NCBI GenBank assembly: GCA_026400815.1
Contig: JAPLOI010000012.1
Span: 1-59,350, forward strand
Length of the DNA stretch: 59,350 nt
Direction: 5' to 3'
Source: Alphaproteobacteria bacterium
GTDB taxonomy: Bacteria; Pseudomonadota; Alphaproteobacteria; Acetobacterales; Acetobacteraceae
Part shown: piece after piece, positions 40,992 through 52,603 of the stretch
Numbering within the stretch: position 1 is the first letter of the stretch
How the letters are laid out: each line of letters starts with the position of its first letter
The notes under the pieces: generated by a model
What the model was told of the DNA's origin: nothing
Database searches by the model: none
What the model saw: the letters and a program-made list of their open reading frames with translations, nothing else
Made by a program: the position numbers and the translations under genes

Positions 40992-42116
40992 ATGAAGTTC
41001 AAGGTCGACCGTGCGACCCTGCTCAAGGCCCTTGCGCACGTGCAGAGCGTGGTCGAGCGGCGCAACACGATCCCCATCCTGGCCAACGTCATGATCGCGG
41101 TGCGCGACGGCAAGCTGACGCTGACCGCGACCGACATGGAGATCGCCATCGTCGAGGACGTGGCGGCCGACAGCGTGCGCAACGGCGCCTGCACCGCGCC
41201 GGCCTCCACGCTGTATGAGATCGTGCGCAAGCTGCCCGATGGCGCGGTGGTGGAGCTGGATTGCCCCGGCGGCGACGCCCAGCTGGCGCTGCGTGCCGGG
41301 CGCTACGCCACCAGCCTGGTGGTGCTGCCGACCGAGGATTTCCCGGCGATGACCGCCGGCACCCTGCCGCATAAATTCGCCCTGCCGGCGCAGACCCTGC
41401 GCGGGCTGATCGACCGCACGCGCTTCGCCATCTCCACCGAGGAGACGCGCTACTACCTGAACGGCATCTACATCCACCAGACCGAGGCCGACGGCGCCAA
41501 GGTGCTGCGCGCCGTGGCCACCGATGGGCATCGCCTGGCGCGGGTGGAGGAGCCGCTGCCGGAGGGGGCCGGCTCCATGCCCGGCGTGATCGTGCCGCGC
41601 AAGACGGTGGGCGAGCTGCGCAAGCTGCTGGACGAGACCACCGGCGAGGTGGAAGTGGCGCTGTCCGACACGCGCATCCAGTTCCGCGTCGGCACCGTGA
41701 CGCTGACCAGCAAGCTGATCGACGGCACTTTCCCGGAATACGAACGCGTGATCCCGCGCGACAACGACAAGGTGATGCGGGTGAACAAGGGCGACTTCGC
41801 CGAGGCCGTGGCCCGCGTGGCCGCCATCTCGTCGGAGCGTTCGCGCCCGGTGAAGCTCTCCTTGGCCCGCGACCTGCTGGTGCTCTCCGCCTCCAGCCCG
41901 GAGCAGGGCACCGCCAGCGAGGAGCTGGACGGGGACAAGGTGAAATACGAGGCTGGCCCGCTGGAGATCGGCTTCCAGGCGCGCTACCTCAACGACATCA
42001 CCGACCAGATCAGCAATGTGGTGGAGTTCCGCTTCTCCGACGGTGCGGCACCGACCGTGGTGCTGGATAGTGCCGACGCCAGCGCGCTCTACGTGCTGAT
42101 GCCGATGCGGGTCTGA
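40992..42116 (+). CDS. dnaN: DNA polymerase III beta subunit (sliding clamp)
   Basis: A 374-residue ring clamp. MKFKVDRATLLKALAHVQSV is a standard beginning, followed by the three clamp folds with RRNTIPILANVMI, FAISTEETRYYLNGIYI, FPEYERVIPRDND and the C-terminal LYVLMPMRV that lines the peptide-binding pocket. It lies 124 bases after dnaA. The gap carries no clear promoter, and readthrough from dnaA is likely. Confidence 0.97.
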   Translation: MKFKVDRATLLKALAHVQSVVERRNTIPILANVMIAVRDGKLTLTATDMEIAIVEDVAADSVRNGACTAPASTLYEIVRKLPDGAVVELDCPGGDAQLALRAGRYATSLVVLPTEDFPAMTAGTLPHKFALPAQTLRGLIDRTRFAISTEETRYYLNGIYIHQTEADGAKVLRAVATDGHRLARVEEPLPEGAGSMPGVIVPRKTVGELRKLLDETTGEVEVALSDTRIQFRVGTVTLTSKLIDGTFPEYERVIPRDNDKVMRVNKGDFAEAVARVAAISSERSRPVKLSLARDLLVLSASSPEQGTASEELDGDKVKYEAGPLEIGFQARYLNDITDQISNVVEFRFSDGAAPTVVLDSADASALYVLMPMRV

Positions 42117-42146
42117 TCCCGCCCTCATGACACCGCGAGGCTGGTG

Positions 42147-43292
42147 ATGGCCGGGCCGCAGCTGCGGCTGTCCCGCCTGTCGCTGACCGATTTCCGCAGC
42201 TATCGGGCGCTCACCTGGCACCCGCAGGGCCGCATCAGCGTGCTGGCGGGGCCGAATGGCAGCGGCAAGACCAATCTGCTGGAGGCGATCTCCCTGCTGG
42301 TGCCCGGGCGCGGTTTGCGCGGGGCGCGGGTGGCGGAGTTGCAGCGGCTCGGCGCGGCCTCATGGGCCGTGGCGGCGCGGTTGGAGACACCGCATGCGGC
42401 GGTGGATATCGGCACCGGCTCGGCGCCTGATGGCCGCAGCGAGCGGCGGGTGTTCCGCCTGAACGGCCTGCCGCCGCGCAACCAGGCCGAGGTGGCATCG
42501 CTGGTTGCTGCCGTTTGGCTCACGCCGCAGATGGACCGGCTGTTTCAGGAAGCCGCCGGTGGCCGCCGCCGCTTCCTCGATCGGCTTGTGTACGCGCTGG
42601 AACCCGCCCATGCGCGGGAGGTGGCCGCGCATGACACCGCCATGGCCGGGCGCAACCGCCTGTTGTCTGAAGGGCGGCGCGATCCCGCCTGGCTCGGCGG
42701 GCTGGAGGATTCGATGGCACGCCACGCCGTGGCCGCCACGGTGGCGCGCATGGCGCTGGTGGCGCGGCTGAACGCGGTGCCGCCGCCCGGCGCCTTTCCG
42801 GCGGCGCGGATGACCCTGCTGTGCCCGATCGCCGACCGGCTGGCCACCGAGCCGGCGCTGGCGGTGGAGGACTGGCTGCGCGAGGCGCTGGCCGCCGCGC
42901 GCGGCACCGATGCCGCCGCCGGCAGCGCCTCGCTGGGCGCGCACCGGGCCGATATGGGGCTGGAGGATGCCGCCACCGCCCTTCCCGCCGCGCTGGCCAG
43001 CACCGGCCAGCAGAAGGCGCTGCTGATCGGCGTGGTGCTCGCCCATGCAGCCCTGCTGGCCGGCGCCCGCGGCTTCGCGCCGCTGCTGCTGCTCGATGAG
43101 CCGGCTGTTCATCTCGATCCCGCCCGGCGCGCCGCGTTGTTCGCCGCCCTGCTGGATCTACCGGCGCAGGTGTTCCTGACCGGCACGGACGAGGCCACCT
43201 TCGGCGAATTGCAGGGCGCGGCGGAACTGCTGCAGACCACCGGCGGCGGGCTGGCGCAGGTGCCGGATTTCACCCCACCCATGCCCCCCTGA
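42147..43292 (+). CDS. recF: DNA replication and repair protein RecF
   Basis: A 381-residue SMC-like ATPase that helps load RecA at gaps. Walker A is AGPNGSGKTNLLEAISLL, the conserved FRSYRALTW near the start, GRRRFLDRLVYAL, the signature STGQQKALLIGVVLAHA and Walker B LLLLDEPAVHLD with D-loop. GTG 42144 or ATG 42147 are both possible starts. It begins 30 bases after dnaN. Confidence 0.95.
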   Translation: MAGPQLRLSRLSLTDFRSYRALTWHPQGRISVLAGPNGSGKTNLLEAISLLVPGRGLRGARVAELQRLGAASWAVAARLETPHAAVDIGTGSAPDGRSERRVFRLNGLPPRNQAEVASLVAAVWLTPQMDRLFQEAAGGRRRFLDRLVYALEPAHAREVAAHDTAMAGRNRLLSEGRRDPAWLGGLEDSMARHAVAATVARMALVARLNAVPPPGAFPAARMTLLCPIADRLATEPALAVEDWLREALAAARGTDAAAGSASLGAHRADMGLEDAATALPAALASTGQQKALLIGVVLAHAALLAGARGFAPLLLLDEPAVHLDPARRAALFAALLDLPAQVFLTGTDEATFGELQGAAELLQTTGGGLAQVPDFTPPMPP

Positions 43293-45848
<2,556 letters not shown>

Positions 45849-45864
45849 GCGGAAGGTGCCGGGC

Positions 45865-46359
45865 ATGATCACTTTTCGGCTGCTCGCCCTTCTCGCCCTG
45901 GCCTTTCCCGCCGCCGCGCAACCGCGCGCCGCTGCGGAGCCGCAGCGCTTCGATGGCACGCTGGCCGCCCACAACCAGGCGCGGCAGGCCGTTGGCGTGG
46001 CGCCGTTGCAGTGGTCCGCCGAGTTGGCCGTGACCGCCCAGCGCTGGGCGGACAAGCTGCGTGAGTCGCGCTGCGCGATGCGCCATAGCGGCGCCGCCGG
46101 GCTGGGCGAAAACCTTGCATGGGCCAGCGGGCAATCCTTGTCACCATCCCAGGTGGTGGGGATGTGGGTGGGGGAACGCCGGGACTACGACGCCGCGCGC
46201 AATAGCTGCGCGCCCGGCAAGGTGTGCGGCCACTACACCCAGGTGGTTTGGCGCAGCACCACCCATGTTGGATGCGGGATGGCCAGTTGCGGGAATTCCG
46301 AAGTCTGGGTTTGCAACTACGCCCCGCCGGGCAATTTCGTGGGCCAGCGGCCGCATTGA
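45865..46359 (+). CDS. Secreted CAP-domain (SCP/PR-1) protein
   Basis: A 164-residue protein with a signal peptide (MITFRLLALLALAFPAAAQ). The CAP domain has AAHNQARQAVGVAPLQWSAE, GENLAWASG, CGHYTQVVWRSTTHVGCGM and VCNYAPPGNFVGQ. The cavity His and Glu residues (HNQAR, GENLA, GHYTQVV) and four or more disulfide-forming cysteines are present. The role of CAP proteins in bacteria is not settled. A GTG at 45856 would add three residues. It starts 16 bases after the gyrB stop. Confidence 0.9.
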   Translation: MITFRLLALLALAFPAAAQPRAAAEPQRFDGTLAAHNQARQAVGVAPLQWSAELAVTAQRWADKLRESRCAMRHSGAAGLGENLAWASGQSLSPSQVVGMWVGERRDYDAARNSCAPGKVCGHYTQVVWRSTTHVGCGMASCGNSEVWVCNYAPPGNFVGQRPH

Positions 46360-46527
46360 TACCCATGGCGAACGGCAGAGCTGGGCTCTGCCCAGACCCG
46401 CCACGGGCCGAGCCCCTGGCCCCTCCTTTTCCGAACTGTGCATCAAACCAGGAACAGCCGTGAGCGTGGTGGCTTCCTCCGGGGTTTTGGTGAAGCGTCC
46501 GGCGGCCTGAAAAAGGTTGGTGTTTCC
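46360..46527. repeat. Degenerate GC-rich hairpin repeat
   Basis: GAGCTGGGCTCTGCCCAG (about 46378-46395) and CGGGCCGAGCCCCTGGCCCC (about 46405-46424) look like a decayed copy of the double-hairpin modules at 3761-3949 and 21931-22128. No central palindrome is present. This and the next entries fill the gap of about 480 bases between the CAP gene and the exoprotein gene. Confidence 0.45.
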
Positions 46528-46758
46528 GTGGGCAACGGCGCGGCAATCGGTGCGGGGGCGGTGGTCAGCAAGGATGTCCCGCCCTTTGCCATCCTGGCCG
46601 GCGTGCCCGGCCGCGTGCAGCACCACCGCTTCGCGCCGGAGATCATCGCAGCCCTGGAGCGCATCGCCCGATGGAACTGGCCGCATGAGCGCGGACGCAG
46701 TCTGCCGGAGATACGACCCGGCCTGACCACCGCCGCTCGGCGTTTCATCGAACATGCA
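46528..46758 (+). pseudogene. Remnant of a CatB-type hexapeptide acyltransferase
   Basis: The frame reads VGNGAAIGAGAVVSKDVPPF, AILAGVPGRVQHHRFAPEII and ERIARWNWPHERGRSLPEI. This is the last left-handed beta-helix coil and C-terminal helix of xenobiotic acetyltransferases (CatB group). The preceding 150 or so residues of the family are missing, and the upstream frame carries no related sequence, so it is a truncated relic. The open frame runs on to 46845 without further similarity. Confidence 0.7.
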
Positions 46759-46831
46759 AATGGCGGCCGCACGGTGTGCGGCCGCCATTCTTGCTCGTTC
46801 CGATGGCCGGGGCATCGCGCGGATGCCCCGG
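46759..46831 (-). terminator. Two tandem hairpins downstream of the exoprotein gene
   Basis: The first stem met after the exoprotein stop is CCGGGGCATC/GATGCCCCGG (46807-46831), with a GC loop. The second is AATGGCGGCCGCA/TGCGGCCGCCATT (46759-46789), a perfect 13-base stem. Neither has a strong T-run, but such a pair between convergent units is a likely transcription end. Confidence 0.6.
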
Positions 46832-46841
46832 CTGGTTCGTG

Positions 46842-49800
46842 CTAGAGCAGGAACCACTGCGCCGACGGGGTACCCGAGCTCGGCACTGTGATCAGGAAGT
46901 CCGACGCCATATCGCCGTTCGTGTCGCCCTTGATCAGCACGCTGCCGCCCGAGGGAACCGCCTGGAGTTCGCCCGCCGTGCCGGAGAAGCCGTTCGCCCC
47001 GATGAAGGTGAAGGCGTCGTTGGCCGGGCTGCCGGCAATCGCGTCGATCAGGCGCAGGTCGATGCGCTCGCCCAGCGCCGGGTCGAAGTCCGGCAGGCCG
47101 GTGAGGTTGGTGCCGGCATCGGCGCCCACCGCGGCGGTGAACACGAAGCGGTCCACCCCGCCCAGCCCGGAGACGGTGTGCTCCCCGGCTCCGATCAGGA
47201 AGACGTTCGCGGCCGAGGTGCCGGAGACGGGGGTGGAGCCCAGGACCACGATCGTGTCGTCGTCGATGATCACGCCGGTGGCCGTGGCGCGGCCGATGGT
47301 GGCCCCGGCCGATGGGTTGGAGATGCCGACGGTGAAGCTCTCGTTGAACTCGCGCTGCGCATCGGCGGCGATCAGCAGCATGATCGTCGCCGTATGCTGG
47401 CCCGGCGCGAAAGTGACCGTGCCGGACGGCAGCACGCCGCCGGCGAAGTCGGCCGCGTTCGCCGGCATGGTGCCCGCCGCGCTGCCCGGGCTCACCGCCC
47501 AATCCAGAGTCTCGGTGCCGGTGGAGGTGCCTGCCCGGAAGACGGTGAAGGACATGGTGGAACTGCCACCAGTGCCCTCCAGGGCCACCCGGCGGTCCGG
47601 GCCGACCGAGTAGCGCGAGCCGTCGTCGTTGAGGATCACGCCATGGGCCGCGTTGCCGGTGAAGGCCGCGCCGGTGGGGAGGTTGCCCAGCGACACCGCG
47701 AAGCGCTCGTTCGATTCGCCAACCGTATCACCGGCCACCGGCACGGTGATGGTGCGGCTGGTCTGGCCGGCCGCGAAGCTGACCGTGCCGGAGGGCAGCG
47801 TGCCGCCGGCAAAATCCTGCGCTCCGGCTGGCACCGTGCCGGTTCCGGCCACGCCGGCCACGTTCCAGCCGATCTCCGCCGCCGCCGCGGTGTTGCCGCT
47901 GCGGGTGACGGTGAAGGTGAAGGCCGTGGTGCCGGCATTGCCTTCGGGGAGGTGCGCCGCCAGCGCGGCCACCGTGAACATCTGCTGCGCGCCGAGCAGG
48001 ACGGCATCGTCGCGCAGGTTGAGGTTCTCGATGCGCAGGTCCTGGTTGGCCGGCGTATCGGCCTGGTTGAACGCCGTTTCCGGCGTGCCGTGCTCGGCCT
48101 GCAGGTAGTCTTCCAGGGCCTTCTGCTCGCCCAGCGCATTGGCAGGCACGTTGGGCGCAGCGGTGAAGTCCAGCGCCTCGCTCACCGGCGCCGAGAGCGT
48201 GCCGTCGTTGAGCACGAAGCGGAAGTTCTCGCCGTTGGCCTTCACCGGGTAGCCGTCGCCGCCATTGGCGGTGAAGTTCAGGATCACGACCGGGATGCTG
48301 GCGGGGGCCACCACCTGGCCGTTGGCGACGATCTGGGCGACGAAGGTGCCGTCGAGATCATAGAGCGCCACGCTGCGCACCTTCTGGCCGGCAGCCAGGT
48401 CAGGGTCGTAGGAGAAGCGCAGGCCGCCGAGCTGCGGAAAGCCGCCATTGCCGGGGGCGAGGCCGGCTGCGTAGTTCAGGATGTTCAGCAGCCCCTGCGG
48501 CGTGGTGTCGAACACCATCAGCTTGTTGTCGAAGCGCAGCGCGTTTTCCACGTCCAGCTGCGACACGTTGCCGGCCGCGCCGGGCACGATGGCGTTCGGG
48601 ATCTTGGAACCGTCAGGGGCGATGGAGCCGAGGGAGGCGCGCAGGCCGCCGCCGTTCTTCATGGAGACGACCACCGGCGTGCCGGAGGGCAGGGCGCCCA
48701 GCGCGGCGGCGGCGTTGGCATCGGCGGTGAGGTTGCCGAGGTTCACTTCCTGGGCGCGGCCGAACACCCGGTCGCCTTCCAGGTAGACATTGCTGAAGCC
48801 GAACTTGTTGCCGTCCTTGGCCACCACGACGGCATCAACCGCGCTGGTGATCGCCTGCACCGCCTTGCCGGTAGTGCTGCTGTCGATGATCTGCTGCGCC
48901 GTGTCGGTGCTGCCATACACCGCCTGCAGCGTGCTCTCATTCGAGGCATAGGCACCGTTGGTGGCCGGGTTGAGCGAGGCGAGGTCGATCTCGCCATCCT
49001 CGGTGAAGGCGACCACGAGGCGGCCGAGATAGCTGTATTCGGTGTCGGTGGTCACGATCAGCGTCGGCGCGCCATCGGCGCCCTTGGTCACGATCGGGTA
49101 GCTGTCGGTGGCGATGAAGTCCGGGCTGTGGCCGTTGAAGGCGCCCGGCACGTCGGTGGCGTCGCCCAGGCGCTCATGCCCGCCGCCGGCCACCATCACG
49201 TCCACCCCGGTGAGCAGCGGGGCGAGGGCCTTGTTGCGGTCCAGCGTGTCCAACTGGTCCACCATCACGATCTTGTCGATGCCGGTGGCCTTCAGCGCAT
49301 CGATGCCGGTCTGCAGATAGGCCGCCACTTCCTGGATGTCGCTGGTGGCATCATTGCCGTCGTCCAGCGGGCGGGTGCCATTGGGCGAGGTCTTGATGAG
49401 CAGATCGTAGGTGGTGGAGCCGACGATGCCGATCCGCTCGCCATTGATCGTGACCACCGCGTAGGGGGCGATCTTGCCGCCGATGGTGGAGGCTTCCTTG
49501 CCGGCGAAGGCGTTGGTGCCGGTGCCGCCGAGGGTGGCATCGGCCAGGCCGCGCAGCGAGCTGTCCTTGGAGAAATCAAGGTTCGAGGTGATGAACGGGA
49601 ACTTCGCCCCGCCCCAGGCGCCGGAGGCCGCGATGGCACCAGAGACCACCGGCGAGCCCAGGTCGAACTCGTGGTTGCCCAACGCCGAAGCGTTGACGCC
49701 CAGCGCGTTCATGATCGCCACGTCCGGCCGGGCCAGGGCGGTGGCGCCGATGCCCGCCACCTTGCTCAACGACGGATCGGCACCGGCCACCAGCCACGGG

Positions 49801-52235
49801 CCGGGGATCCAGTTGTCGCCTTCCGCCAAGGTGAGGGTGTTCGGCACCGCGGTGCGGAACTTGTCCATCATGGCGCCCATCACGGGGGCGGTCTGCGCGC
49901 CCAGCGTGCCGGTCTCGCCATAGAAGTGCAGGATCTGCAGGGTGAAGCCCGGGGCGCGGCCGCCGGGCGAGCCGATCTCGCTGGCGCTGTTCACCGCGGT
50001 GAACGCCTTGTTCTCGCCGACCTTGCTCATGGTGGTGATCGTCACCGCCGTGCCGTTGAGCCCGGCGCTGTTGTCGAAGGTGGTGTAGGGGCCCTCGGGC
50101 GAGGCGCCGAACGAGACCGCCGCCTGCAGCGTGTTGCCGCTGTCGTAGATGTGCACGCCGTCGCCACCGCTGCCCAGGCCCACGCCACTGCCGGTGTAGG
50201 TGCCGATCTGCAGGCCGGCCGGCACGCCCAGGCCGAACCAGTTGGACAGGAACGCCTTGCTGGCGGCGGCGGGGTTCGCGGACTCCATGAAGATCACGCT
50301 CTCACCCGGGGCGATGGAGGAGACGCCGTTCAGCAACACGGCCGCCGCAGGCGAGCCGGAGCTGTCATCCATCTTCCAGCCGGTCAGGTCGATCGAGAAC
50401 GCGGTGCTGTTGGTCAGCTCGAACCAATCGGCCTGCACCGGGCTGCTGCCGCTGGACCACGGCGCGATCTCGGAGATGAAGAGGCGGCCGACGCTGCCGG
50501 GCGAGCCGATCTCGTCGGCCCCGCTGGCGGCCTTGAACGCGCCGTTGACGCCGGGCTCGCTCATGGTGGTGACCGCCACGCCGTTGAGGGCCGCGGCGTT
50601 GTTGAAGGTGGCGAAGGGCGCGGAGGCCGGCGAGGCGCCGAAGGTGACGCCGGTCTGCAACTCGCCAGCGGCGTTGTAGAGGTTCACCGCATCACCGCCG
50701 GTGCTCAGCCCGATGCCCGTGCTGGAGTAGACGCCGATCTGCAGCCCGGCCGGCAGCGTGCCGCCGAACCAGGTGGAGGCGAAGGCATCAGACGCGGCCT
50801 TGGCGTCCGCACCCTCGATGAAGATGACCGATTCGCCCGGGGAGATCTTGGTCACGCCGGAGAGCGGCGCACCCTGGCCGAACACGGCGGAGCTGTCGTC
50901 CACCCGCCAGCCGGTGATGTCCAGCGCGGCGGCGCTGCCGTTGGTCACTTCGAACCAGTCGGCGCCGACCTTGCTGTTGCCGCTCGACCACGGCGCGATC
51001 TCGGAGACATAGACGCTGCCGGCCTTCGAACCCTCGTTCTTCACGTCGGTCACGGTCAGGGTGTAGGTCGTCGAGGCATCCGGCGTGGCGCCCACGGAGG
51101 CGTCGTCGGCCACCACGGTGACGGTGTAGGAAGGCTGGGTCTCGAAATCCAGCTTGGTGCCGGCCTTGAGGTAGAGGATGCCGTTATCCACCTCGAAGGC
51201 GGCCGCGTCGGCGCCGGTGACGGTCAGCGCCGTGTCGCCCAGCCCGTCATCTACCAGCACGACATCGCCCAGGGCGATGCGCGCGGAGGTGTCGCTGTTT
51301 TCCTCAATCTCGGTCAGCTCGTTCTGCACCACGACCTGGGTGGGCGCGCTGTTGGGCGCGGTGGCCGGCGCATAGACCCAAAGCTGCGGATGGTCGAAGT
51401 CGCCGCCGCCATTCTCGCTGACCACGTAGAGGTTGCCGGCGTCGTCCATCGCCAGGCCCTCATGCTGCTGGTCAGCGACGGAGAGCGGGTTGCCGAGGTC
51501 GGTGCGGATGGTGAGCGTGCTCACGATCTCGCCGCTGCGCGTGACCTCGACGATGCGGCCATCTTCCTGGCTGAGCACCAGCAGGTTGCCGCTGGAGGCG
51601 GTGCCGTCGAGCAGTGCCACATTCGAGAGCGAGTAGACGTCGGCGATATCGCCCAGGCCCATCAGCGCGGGATCGAACAGGTTGGTGGAGTTCACGGTGC
51701 TGGCAGAACCGTTGCTGGCGGTGCCGGCCTTGAAGTCGATCGTGGTCTGGAAGAGGCCCTGGGGGCTGATCTCCTTGACGAAAATGAAGCCGCCGGTCTG
51801 CGGATCGTAGCTCATGCCTTCCAGGCCGACATTGCCGATATCGGTGCCCAGCACCACGGTGCTGGCATCGCCGCGGCCCAGCGTGGTGCCGGCCTTGTAG
51901 TTGAACTGGACCGCCTGGCGGTCGCGCTCCTCCACCATCACGAAGGTGCCGCCACCGACATAGCCGATGCCCTCGAGGTCGTAGAACTCGGTGCCCTGCG
52001 GGCTGCTGCCCTTGGCCAGGGTCATGGTGTCGATCAGCGCGCCCTTGGTCGAGATCTGAGTGACGTAGCTGCCGCCATCGCCGACGATGAACAGCGTGCC
52101 CGTGTCCTGGTTGTAGGTGATGCCCGACACCTCCTGGCCCAGCAGGTTCCCCTCAGGAGCCTTGGTACGGGTCGGCTCAGGCAGGTCGTAGCGGCCGATG
52201 CGGACGTAGTTTGCCAGATTCAATGATGTCGCCAT
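46842..52235 (-). CDS. Giant secreted multidomain protein: SdiA-regulated propeller, LTD x2, 5'-nucleotidase-like, Calx-beta x2
   Basis: A 1797-residue protein without a signal peptide. Residues about 30-290 match the SdiA-regulated beta-propeller (QEVSGITYNQDTGTLFIVGD, FYDLEGIGYV); 300-400 a cadherin-like fold; 405-530 and 585-715 two lamin-tail repeats (VSEIAPWSSGNSKVGADWFE and a close copy); 763-1360 a 5'-nucleotidase/UshA-like part (LAEGDNWIPGP, ALGNHEFDLG, VMVAGGGHERLGD, then NGGGLRASLGS, FDNKLMVFD, NFTANGGDGYPV); 1420-1540 and 1545-1660 Calx-beta domains; the end (SGLGGVDRFVFTAAVGAD) is of serralysin/RTX type. Type I secretion is likely. The metal motif DxH of the phosphatase is replaced by LHFYGETG. 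ATG 52235 is preferred. Confidence 0.85.
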   Translation of the reverse strand: MATSLNLANYVRIGRYDLPEPTRTKAPEGNLLGQEVSGITYNQDTGTLFIVGDGGSYVTQISTKGALIDTMTLAKGSSPQGTEFYDLEGIGYVGGGTFVMVEERDRQAVQFNYKAGTTLGRGDASTVVLGTDIGNVGLEGMSYDPQTGGFIFVKEISPQGLFQTTIDFKAGTASNGSASTVNSTNLFDPALMGLGDIADVYSLSNVALLDGTASSGNLLVLSQEDGRIVEVTRSGEIVSTLTIRTDLGNPLSVADQQHEGLAMDDAGNLYVVSENGGGDFDHPQLWVYAPATAPNSAPTQVVVQNELTEIEENSDTSARIALGDVVLVDDGLGDTALTVTGADAAAFEVDNGILYLKAGTKLDFETQPSYTVTVVADDASVGATPDASTTYTLTVTDVKNEGSKAGSVYVSEIAPWSSGNSKVGADWFEVTNGSAAALDITGWRVDDSSAVFGQGAPLSGVTKISPGESVIFIEGADAKAASDAFASTWFGGTLPAGLQIGVYSSTGIGLSTGGDAVNLYNAAGELQTGVTFGASPASAPFATFNNAAALNGVAVTTMSEPGVNGAFKAASGADEIGSPGSVGRLFISEIAPWSSGSSPVQADWFELTNSTAFSIDLTGWKMDDSSGSPAAAVLLNGVSSIAPGESVIFMESANPAAASKAFLSNWFGLGVPAGLQIGTYTGSGVGLGSGGDGVHIYDSGNTLQAAVSFGASPEGPYTTFDNSAGLNGTAVTITTMSKVGENKAFTAVNSASEIGSPGGRAPGFTLQILHFYGETGTLGAQTAPVMGAMMDKFRTAVPNTLTLAEGDNWIPGPWLVAGADPSLSKVAGIGATALARPDVAIMNALGVNASALGNHEFDLGSPVVSGAIAASGAWGGAKFPFITSNLDFSKDSSLRGLADATLGGTGTNAFAGKEASTIGGKIAPYAVVTINGERIGIVGSTTYDLLIKTSPNGTRPLDDGNDATSDIQEVAAYLQTGIDALKATGIDKIVMVDQLDTLDRNKALAPLLTGVDVMVAGGGHERLGDATDVPGAFNGHSPDFIATDSYPIVTKGADGAPTLIVTTDTEYSYLGRLVVAFTEDGEIDLASLNPATNGAYASNESTLQAVYGSTDTAQQIIDSSTTGKAVQAITSAVDAVVVAKDGNKFGFSNVYLEGDRVFGRAQEVNLGNLTADANAAAALGALPSGTPVVVSMKNGGGLRASLGSIAPDGSKIPNAIVPGAAGNVSQLDVENALRFDNKLMVFDTTPQGLLNILNYAAGLAPGNGGFPQLGGLRFSYDPDLAAGQKVRSVALYDLDGTFVAQIVANGQVVAPASIPVVILNFTANGGDGYPVKANGENFRFVLNDGTLSAPVSEALDFTAAPNVPANALGEQKALEDYLQAEHGTPETAFNQADTPANQDLRIENLNLRDDAVLLGAQQMFTVAALAAHLPEGNAGTTAFTFTVTRSGNTAAAAEIGWNVAGVAGTGTVPAGAQDFAGGTLPSGTVSFAAGQTSRTITVPVAGDTVGESNERFAVSLGNLPTGAAFTGNAAHGVILNDDGSRYSVGPDRRVALEGTGGSSTMSFTVFRAGTSTGTETLDWAVSPGSAAGTMPANAADFAGGVLPSGTVTFAPGQHTATIMLLIAADAQREFNESFTVGISNPSAGATIGRATATGVIIDDDTIVVLGSTPVSGTSAANVFLIGAGEHTVSGLGGVDRFVFTAAVGADAGTNLTGLPDFDPALGERIDLRLIDAIAGSPANDAFTFIGANGFSGTAGELQAVPSGGSVLIKGDTNGDMASDFLITVPSSGTPSAQWFLL

Positions 52236-52290
52236 GGCCTGCGGTTCCCCGTTCCCTGCTTGACGGGGGTGAGGATCTACCAAGATCAGC

Positions 52291-52308
52291 ATGACACACT
52301 GATGTCAG
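52291..52308 (-). promoter_or_regulatory. Pho-box-like direct repeat upstream of the exoprotein gene
   Basis: On the minus strand CTGACAT-CAGT-GTGTCAT gives two 7-base units spaced by four bases, close to the PhoB consensus CTGTCAT-N4-CTGTCAT and oriented with the gene. A GTAGAT (-10-like) follows about ten bases later. The distance to ATG 52235 is 55 bases. The same bases also form the palindrome CACTGA-TG-TCAGTG (52297-52310), so another regulator is possible. Confidence 0.5.
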
Positions 52309-52603
52309 TGCTGGGTCGTGCAGATGAAGATCACGGCCGGGAGAGTGGGGTGGATAAGTGTATGCCAATCAAAGCCCTACATATTATCCAATCCAATATT
52401 TTCGATAATGGAATGTGATGTCAAATATAGTCGAAAAAAATGATCCTAAGGATAATGCCTGGATTGTTTCATGTGGCATCTGTGATTTGCGCGATGGGAG
52501 CCGCGTTGCGGCGGTATTTCACGAGGCAATGACCCGCGTGCCGATGCCGTGATCGGTCGCGGCGCCCGCGACCGAGGTCCGGCGTAGCATCCGCCAGGCG
52601 TTG
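52309..52603. other. AT-rich spacer between exoprotein and fabF-like genes
   Basis: Nearly 300 bases, with a markedly AT-rich part at about 52370-52480. An inverted repeat ATTATC...GATAAT lies around 52383-52410, and TCCTAAGGA is a short palindrome near 52443. No gene was seen. The base composition is unlike the flanks and may indicate an acquired segment, or the control region of the exoprotein gene. Confidence 0.5.

Noticed and set aside
46776-52226. A plus-strand open frame of 1816 codons opposite the exoprotein gene
   Set aside because: It mirrors the minus-strand gene, has His/Arg/Gly-rich low-complexity translation and no domain. The minus strand has clear domains; the open antisense frame is a product of high GC and codon bias.
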